Assembly (NCBI RefSeq): GCF_006517235.1
Contig: NZ_CP041188.1
Coordinates: 1,054,001 to 1,118,000, forward strand
Length of the DNA stretch: 64,000 nucleotides
DNA from: Pseudarthrobacter sp. NIBRBAC000502772
GTDB lineage: Bacteria; Actinomycetota; Actinomycetes; Actinomycetales; Micrococcaceae
Direction of reading: 5' to 3'
Shown here: positions 60,305 through 64,000 of the stretch, one piece after another
Layout: the number at the start of each line of letters is the position of its first letter
Position numbering within the stretch: the first letter of the stretch is position 1
Notes under the pieces: generated by a model
Told to the model about the DNA's origin: nothing
Database searches by the model: none
Seen by the model: the letters and a program-made list of their open reading frames with translations, nothing else
Position numbers and translations under genes: made by a program

Positions 60305-60838
60305 TTAGGGCAGGGCCCGCTCAAGGACGAAGTCGTGCTCCACGGTGGTTCCCAGCCGGAAGGACTTACTGCCCACCTTGCGGAAACCGGACTTTTCGTA
60401 GAACCGGATGGCCCGGGCGTTCTGGCTGTTGACCCCCAGCCATACTCCGGCCGCGCCCGCTTCTGCCGCCGCCCGGAGGCTGGCGTGCATCAGTTCGCCA
60501 GCCGCGCCCAGGCCGTGGTGTTCGGGGTGGACGTAGCATTTGCTGAGCTCCATGGTGGGCAGCACTTTCAGCGCCGCCGCCACATCCGGATCCTCTGCTG
60601 GCCGGTTCACCAGCAGGCTGTAGCCGCGGAGCGCCCCGTCCGCGTCAATGACCAGGATGGTGACATCAGGGTCTGCCAGGTACTCCCGGAAGTGACGTTC
60701 GCTGAGCGTGTTTGCCACGTGCGCGGCAATATCCTCCGGTGACGACGACGGCGGGCACGCCAGCGGGAAGGTGACGGCCGCCAGGTCGGCGAGCGGGCCG
60801 GCGTCGTCCGTTGTTGCCTTTCGAATCGTGTGGGTCAT
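60305..60838 (-). CDS. GNAT-family N-acetyltransferase
   Basis: 177 aa. Acetyl-CoA motif A is KCYVHPEHHGLGAAGELMHA (the Q/RxxGxG/A-type loop appears as HHGLGAAG), and motif B is NARAIRFYEKSGFRKVGS. The N-terminal IRKATTDDAGPLADLAAVTF is typical. Acetyl acceptor unknown: could be an amino group of a small molecule or protein N-terminus. Confidence 0.88.
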   Translation of the reverse strand: MTHTIRKATTDDAGPLADLAAVTFPLACPPSSSPEDIAAHVANTLSERHFREYLADPDVTILVIDADGALRGYSLLVNRPAEDPDVAAALKVLPTMELSKCYVHPEHHGLGAAGELMHASLRAAAEAGAAGVWLGVNSQNARAIRFYEKSGFRKVGSKSFRLGTTVEHDFVLERALP

Positions 60839-60860
60839 GCAGGGATTCTACGTGCGCTTC

Positions 60861-61862
60861 CTAGGGCTTCGTGCTGAAGGCGGCGTCGAAGCTGGTCCGG
60901 GAGGCGGGGAAGTCGAACTTCTTCAGGGCGGCGAGCGCTTCGGGGGCGCCGTGGAGCCGGTCCATGCCGGCGTCTTCCCATTCGACGGAGATGGGTCCGG
61001 TGTAGCCGATCGCGGCCAGGGCGCGGAAGGATGATTCCCAGGGGACGTCGCCGCGGCCTGCCGAGACGAAGTCCCAGCCCCGGCGCGGGTCGCCCCACGG
61101 CAGGTGCGAGCCCATGACGGTGTTCCGGCCGGTGGGGCGTAGCTTCGTGTCCTTGCAGTCCACGTGGTAGATCCGGTCCTTGAAGTCCCAGATGAACGAG
61201 ACGGGGTCGATGCCCTGCCACATGAAGTGGGAGGGGTCCCAGTTCAGGCCGAACGCTTCGCGGTGGCCGATCGCTTCGAGGGTGCGGACGGTGGTCCAGT
61301 AGTCGTAGGCGATCTCGGAGGGGTGGACTTCGTGGGCGAAGCGGACGCCGCATTCGTCGAAGACGTCCAGGATGGGGTTCCAGCGGTCCGCGAAGTCCTG
61401 GTAGCCGGCCTCGATCACGGCGGCGGGGACGGGCGGGAACATGGCCACATACTGCCAGATGGAGGAGCCGGTGAAGCCGACGACGGTGTCCACGCCGAGT
61501 GCCTTCGCCAGCCGGGCGGTGTGTTTCATTTCCTCGGCGGCGCGTTGGCGGACGCCCTCGGGATCGCCGTCGCCCCAGACCTTCGCACCGACGATCGCTT
61601 CGTGCCTGAAGTCGATGGGGTCATCGCAAACGGCTTGGCCCTTGAGGTGGTTGGAGATGGCCCAGACCTTGAGGTTGTACTTCTCCAGGACGGCGAGTTT
61701 GGATTCGACGTAGCCGGGTTCGTCCCAGCGCCAGGCGTCCAGGTGGTCCCCGGAGACGGCGATTTCGAGGCCGTCGTAGCCCCAGCCGGAGGCCAGGCGC
61801 GCGACTTCCTCGAACGGGAGGTCGGCCCACTGGCCGGTGAACAGGGTATAGGGGCGGGGCAT
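60861..61862 (-). CDS. Sugar phosphate isomerase/epimerase (TIM barrel, AP endonuclease 2 family)
   Basis: 333 aa. TIM-barrel pattern with metal-binding residues: YDGLEIAVSGDHLDAW, GVRFAHEVHPSEIAYD (Glu/His), FGLNWDPSHFMWQGIDP (Asp, His), IYHVDCKDTK, GPISVEWEDAGMDRLHG. Relatives isomerise or epimerise keto-sugars or dehydrate inosose. Third gene of a catabolic operon: it starts 1 nt after the stop of the upstream dehydrogenase gene. Substrate unknown. Confidence 0.88.
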   Translation of the reverse strand: MPRPYTLFTGQWADLPFEEVARLASGWGYDGLEIAVSGDHLDAWRWDEPGYVESKLAVLEKYNLKVWAISNHLKGQAVCDDPIDFRHEAIVGAKVWGDGDPEGVRQRAAEEMKHTARLAKALGVDTVVGFTGSSIWQYVAMFPPVPAAVIEAGYQDFADRWNPILDVFDECGVRFAHEVHPSEIAYDYWTTVRTLEAIGHREAFGLNWDPSHFMWQGIDPVSFIWDFKDRIYHVDCKDTKLRPTGRNTVMGSHLPWGDPRRGWDFVSAGRGDVPWESSFRALAAIGYTGPISVEWEDAGMDRLHGAPEALAALKKFDFPASRTSFDAAFSTKP

Positions 61863-61863
61863 G

Positions 61864-63042
61864 TCAGGCTCCTTCAGAAACGGTGGTGTGGGCCAGCGGG
61901 ATGGTGGAGCTTTTCGCGGCGGCGGACTCTTCGATGGCGTTCAGGATCCGCTGCACCTCGAGGCCGTCCTCGAACGACGGCGACGGCGGCGTTCCGGTGC
62001 TGATGGCGGTGAGGAAGTCGCGGATCTCATGCGTGAACGTGTGCTCCCAGCCGATGATGTGGCCCTGCGGCCACCAGGCTTCAAGATACGGGTGCTCGGG
62101 CTCGTTGACCAGGATCCGGCGGAAGCCCTGCTCGCGGGCGGGTGCGGTGGCATCGAGGAGGTGGAGTTCGTTAAGGTTTTCCAGGTCGAATAGCAGGGAG
62201 CCCTTGTCCCCGTAGATCTCCAGGGTCAGCGCGTTTTTCCGGCCGGTGGCCACCCGGGAGACCTCCACTGAGGCGATGGCCCCGGAGGCGAGGGACAGCG
62301 TGGCCCAGGCGGCGTCGTCGACCGTTACATCCTCCATACCCGCTGCCCCGGGGCGGCGCGTGGTGAAGGTGTGCAGGCGGCCGGAAACCTCGGTCACCCG
62401 GTCTCCGAGCAGGAACAGAACCTGGTCGATGGCGTGGGAGGCGATATCCCCGAGCGCCCCGGAACCGGCGGTTTCCTTGTTCAGCCGCCAGGTCATGGGC
62501 GCCGTTTCGTCCGCCAGCCAGTCCTGCAGGTAGGCGGCCCGGACGTGCCGGACGGTGCCCACCCGGCCGTCCGCGATGAGTTCCCTCGCCAGCGCCAACG
62601 CGGGCACCCGCCGGTAATTGAAGCCGATCATCGACTGGACGCCCTGTGCCCGGGCTGCCTGGGCGGCCGCCGTCATGGCCTCGGCCTCGGCAAGCGTATT
62701 GGCGAGCGGCTTCTCCACCAGGACATGTTTGCCTGCCGCGAGCGCGGCGATCGCGATCTCGGCGTGCATCCAGCCCGGGGCGCAGATGTCCACGATGTCG
62801 ATGTCGTCGCGGTCCAGGACGGCCCGCCAGTCCGTCGCGGTCTCGGCCCACCCGTACTTGGCAGCGGCTTCCTCCACCCCGGCGGCGTCCCGGCCCACGA
62901 GTAGTTTCTGCTCGAAGGCCGGGACGTCGAAGAAGCTGGCCACATTGCGCCAGGCATTGGAATGGGCCTTGCCCATAAACGCGTAGCCGACCATCGCGAC
63001 GCCGAGCGGGCGATTGGTGGCTGATTCAGGTGAGGTCATCAT
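61864..63042 (-). CDS. Gfo/Idh/MocA-family dehydrogenase 1
   Basis: 392 aa from GTG or ATG 63042. NAD(P)-binding GVAMVGYAFMGKAHSNAWRN (GxGxxG-like), the catalytic-loop signature VLVEKPLANTLAEAEAMTAA (Glu-Lys-Pro), and YRRVPALALARELIADG. The rest is the alpha/beta C-terminal sheet (GALGDIASHAIDQVLFLLGD). Oxidises a sugar or cyclitol hydroxyl. Eight nucleotides separate it from the next dehydrogenase. Confidence 0.9.
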   Translation of the reverse strand: MMTSPESATNRPLGVAMVGYAFMGKAHSNAWRNVASFFDVPAFEQKLLVGRDAAGVEEAAAKYGWAETATDWRAVLDRDDIDIVDICAPGWMHAEIAIAALAAGKHVLVEKPLANTLAEAEAMTAAAQAARAQGVQSMIGFNYRRVPALALARELIADGRVGTVRHVRAAYLQDWLADETAPMTWRLNKETAGSGALGDIASHAIDQVLFLLGDRVTEVSGRLHTFTTRRPGAAGMEDVTVDDAAWATLSLASGAIASVEVSRVATGRKNALTLEIYGDKGSLLFDLENLNELHLLDATAPAREQGFRRILVNEPEHPYLEAWWPQGHIIGWEHTFTHEIRDFLTAISTGTPPSPSFEDGLEVQRILNAIEESAAAKSSTIPLAHTTVSEGA

Positions 63043-63050
63043 CGTCGCTC

Positions 63051-64000
63051 CTAGAGCGTTGCGGTTTCCGGCGCCCAGTCCTCGGGCAGGGCCGGCGAGA
63101 CCGGGGCGGAGCTTTCGACGTCAACAAACGTGCCGGAATCCATGGATTCGGTGATTGAGACCATGCTGTCCACGACGTGGTAGGCCAGGTTGCCGGTGGC
63201 GCGGTGGGGGACGCCCGCCCGGAGCGAGCGGGCCATGTCCAGGACGCCCATGCCGCGGCCGCTGGCGGGTCCGGTTGCGGGAACCGTGGTCCAGTCCTCG
63301 TCCCCTGCGCGCCAGAGCCGGATGTCGCCGTCGAAATTATTGGGGTCCGGCAGCGAAAGTGTGGCTTCGGTGCCCGTGATCTCCACGAAACCCATGTTCA
63401 CGCGCGGGGACTCAAAGGAGAAGACGCTGTGCGATGACGCGCCGCTTTCGAATTGGGCCATGGCGCTCACGTGGGTGGGCACCTCGACGCTGAACTCCTC
63501 GCCGGCCTTGGGTCCGGAGCCGATAACGCGGAAGTCCCTGGACCTGGACCCGACGGCGGCGACCTTGCGGATGGAGCCGAACGTCTGGACCAGCATGGTG
63601 AGGTAATACGGGCCCATGTCGAAGAGCGGCCCGGCCCCGGTCTGGAACAGGAAAGCCGGGTTGGGGTGCCAGGATTCCGGGCCGGGGGTCTGGAAGGTGG
63701 TCATGGCCGTCAGTGGGGTGCCGATGTCGCCGCGTTCGATCAGCCGGCGTGCGGTCTGCAGGCCGGCGCCGAGGAAGGTGTCCGGGGCGCAGCCGAGGCG
63801 GATGCCGGCGGCGTCGGCGGTTTTGAGCAGGCCGAGCCCGGAGGCGCGGTCCAGGGAGAAGGGCTTCTCGGTCCAGACATGCTTGCCAGCGTTGACGGCG
63901 GCGGTGGCCACCTCAACGTGCGCCGCGGGGATGGTCAGGTTCACGATGATTTCGACGTCGGGATGGTTCAGTGCCGCGTCCACGCCGCCCCACTCCGCGA
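63051..64000 (-). CDS. Gfo/Idh/MocA-family dehydrogenase 2, 5' end beyond the window
   Basis: At least 316 residues. IVNLTIPAAHVEVATAAVNA, HVWTEKPFSLDRASGLGLLK (the EKP motif), FQTGAGPLFDMGPYYLTMLV are family marks. Frame is open to the right edge, so the N-terminal nucleotide-binding motif and start are missing. First seen gene of the operon with dehydrogenase 1 and the epimerase, reading right to left. Paired Gfo/Idh/MocA genes with a TIM-barrel epimerase usually handle inositols or rare sugars. Confidence 0.88.
   Translation of the reverse strand, partial: AEWGGVDAALNHPDVEIIVNLTIPAAHVEVATAAVNAGKHVWTEKPFSLDRASGLGLLKTADAAGIRLGCAPDTFLGAGLQTARRLIERGDIGTPLTAMTTFQTPGPESWHPNPAFLFQTGAGPLFDMGPYYLTMLVQTFGSIRKVAAVGSRSRDFRVIGSGPKAGEEFSVEVPTHVSAMAQFESGASSHSVFSFESPRVNMGFVEITGTEATLSLPDPNNFDGDIRLWRAGDEDWTTVPATGPASGRGMGVLDMARSLRAGVPHRATGNLAYHVVDSMVSITESMDSGTFVDVESSAPVSPALPEDWAPETATL

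Overview
The window is about 65% GC, densely coding, and carries many GTG starts and 4-nt ATGA overlaps. The gene set points to a soil actinobacterium of the Micrococcaceae, most likely Arthrobacter, Pseudarthrobacter or a close relative: purS-purQ-purL, DUF3151 beside class II fba, purA, an ffs-dnaX-recR block near lysC, IdeR-type iron control, and an IS1380-type element. The genus is inferred from gene content and order; no database search was possible.

Layout. 1-6.9 kb: end of an FAD monooxygenase, pyrE, a Tat-exported hydrolase, a NagD-like phosphatase, a SpoU rRNA/tRNA methyltransferase, a secreted lipase, fba and DUF3151. 6.9-11.1 kb: a siderophore ABC importer (ATPase and two permeases on one strand, binding lipoprotein divergent), with an IdeR-like box in the shared promoter and near-identical terminators on both sides. 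11.1-20.4 kb: UDG-like protein, M14 carboxypeptidase, purA, an ECF sigma factor overlapping a membrane partner, two CoA-binding proteins flanking the remnant of an O-acetylhomoserine sulfhydrylase, a 2OG-Fe(II) oxygenase, and a DUF1990 gene broken by a 17-bp duplication. 20.4-26.3 kb: small genes separated by three 60-nt hairpin repeats, then purS-purQ-purL. 26.5-37.6 kb: a secreted sialidase with a broken reading frame, a large subtilase whose stop codon is the target of an IS1380 insertion, and a three-gene overlapping group in which two subtilisin-inhibitor-like (SSI-like) genes flank a '3-methyladenine glycosylase'-like gene, next to an OhrR-like regulator. 37.7-47.3 kb: two small paralogous proteins, lysC, an ABC exporter pair, recR, a very long dnaX, the SRP RNA and tRNA-Ser(GGA). 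47.2-64 kb: MpaB-like oxygenase, M23 peptidase, glutathione peroxidase, CpdA-like phosphodiesterase, a Stealth phosphotransferase, HAD phosphatase, a ParB-like/LytR_C pair, TetR, FrnE-like DsbA, a glycosyltransferase/debranching-enzyme pair, GNAT, and a sugar-catabolic operon (two Gfo/Idh/MocA dehydrogenases and a TIM-barrel epimerase) running off the right edge.

How the genes work together. Nucleotide synthesis (pyrE, purA, purSQL), glycolysis (fba), lysine/threonine entry (lysC) and replication/repair (dnaX, recR) form the housekeeping backbone. Between them sit niche functions: iron scavenging, extracellular degradation of sialoglycans, protein, lipid and peptide, and peroxide defence. The most unusual material is the protease/SSI-like region with its precisely placed IS, the 60-nt hairpin family, and several broken or remnant genes. 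CRISPR arrays, phage genes and a replication origin were not seen.
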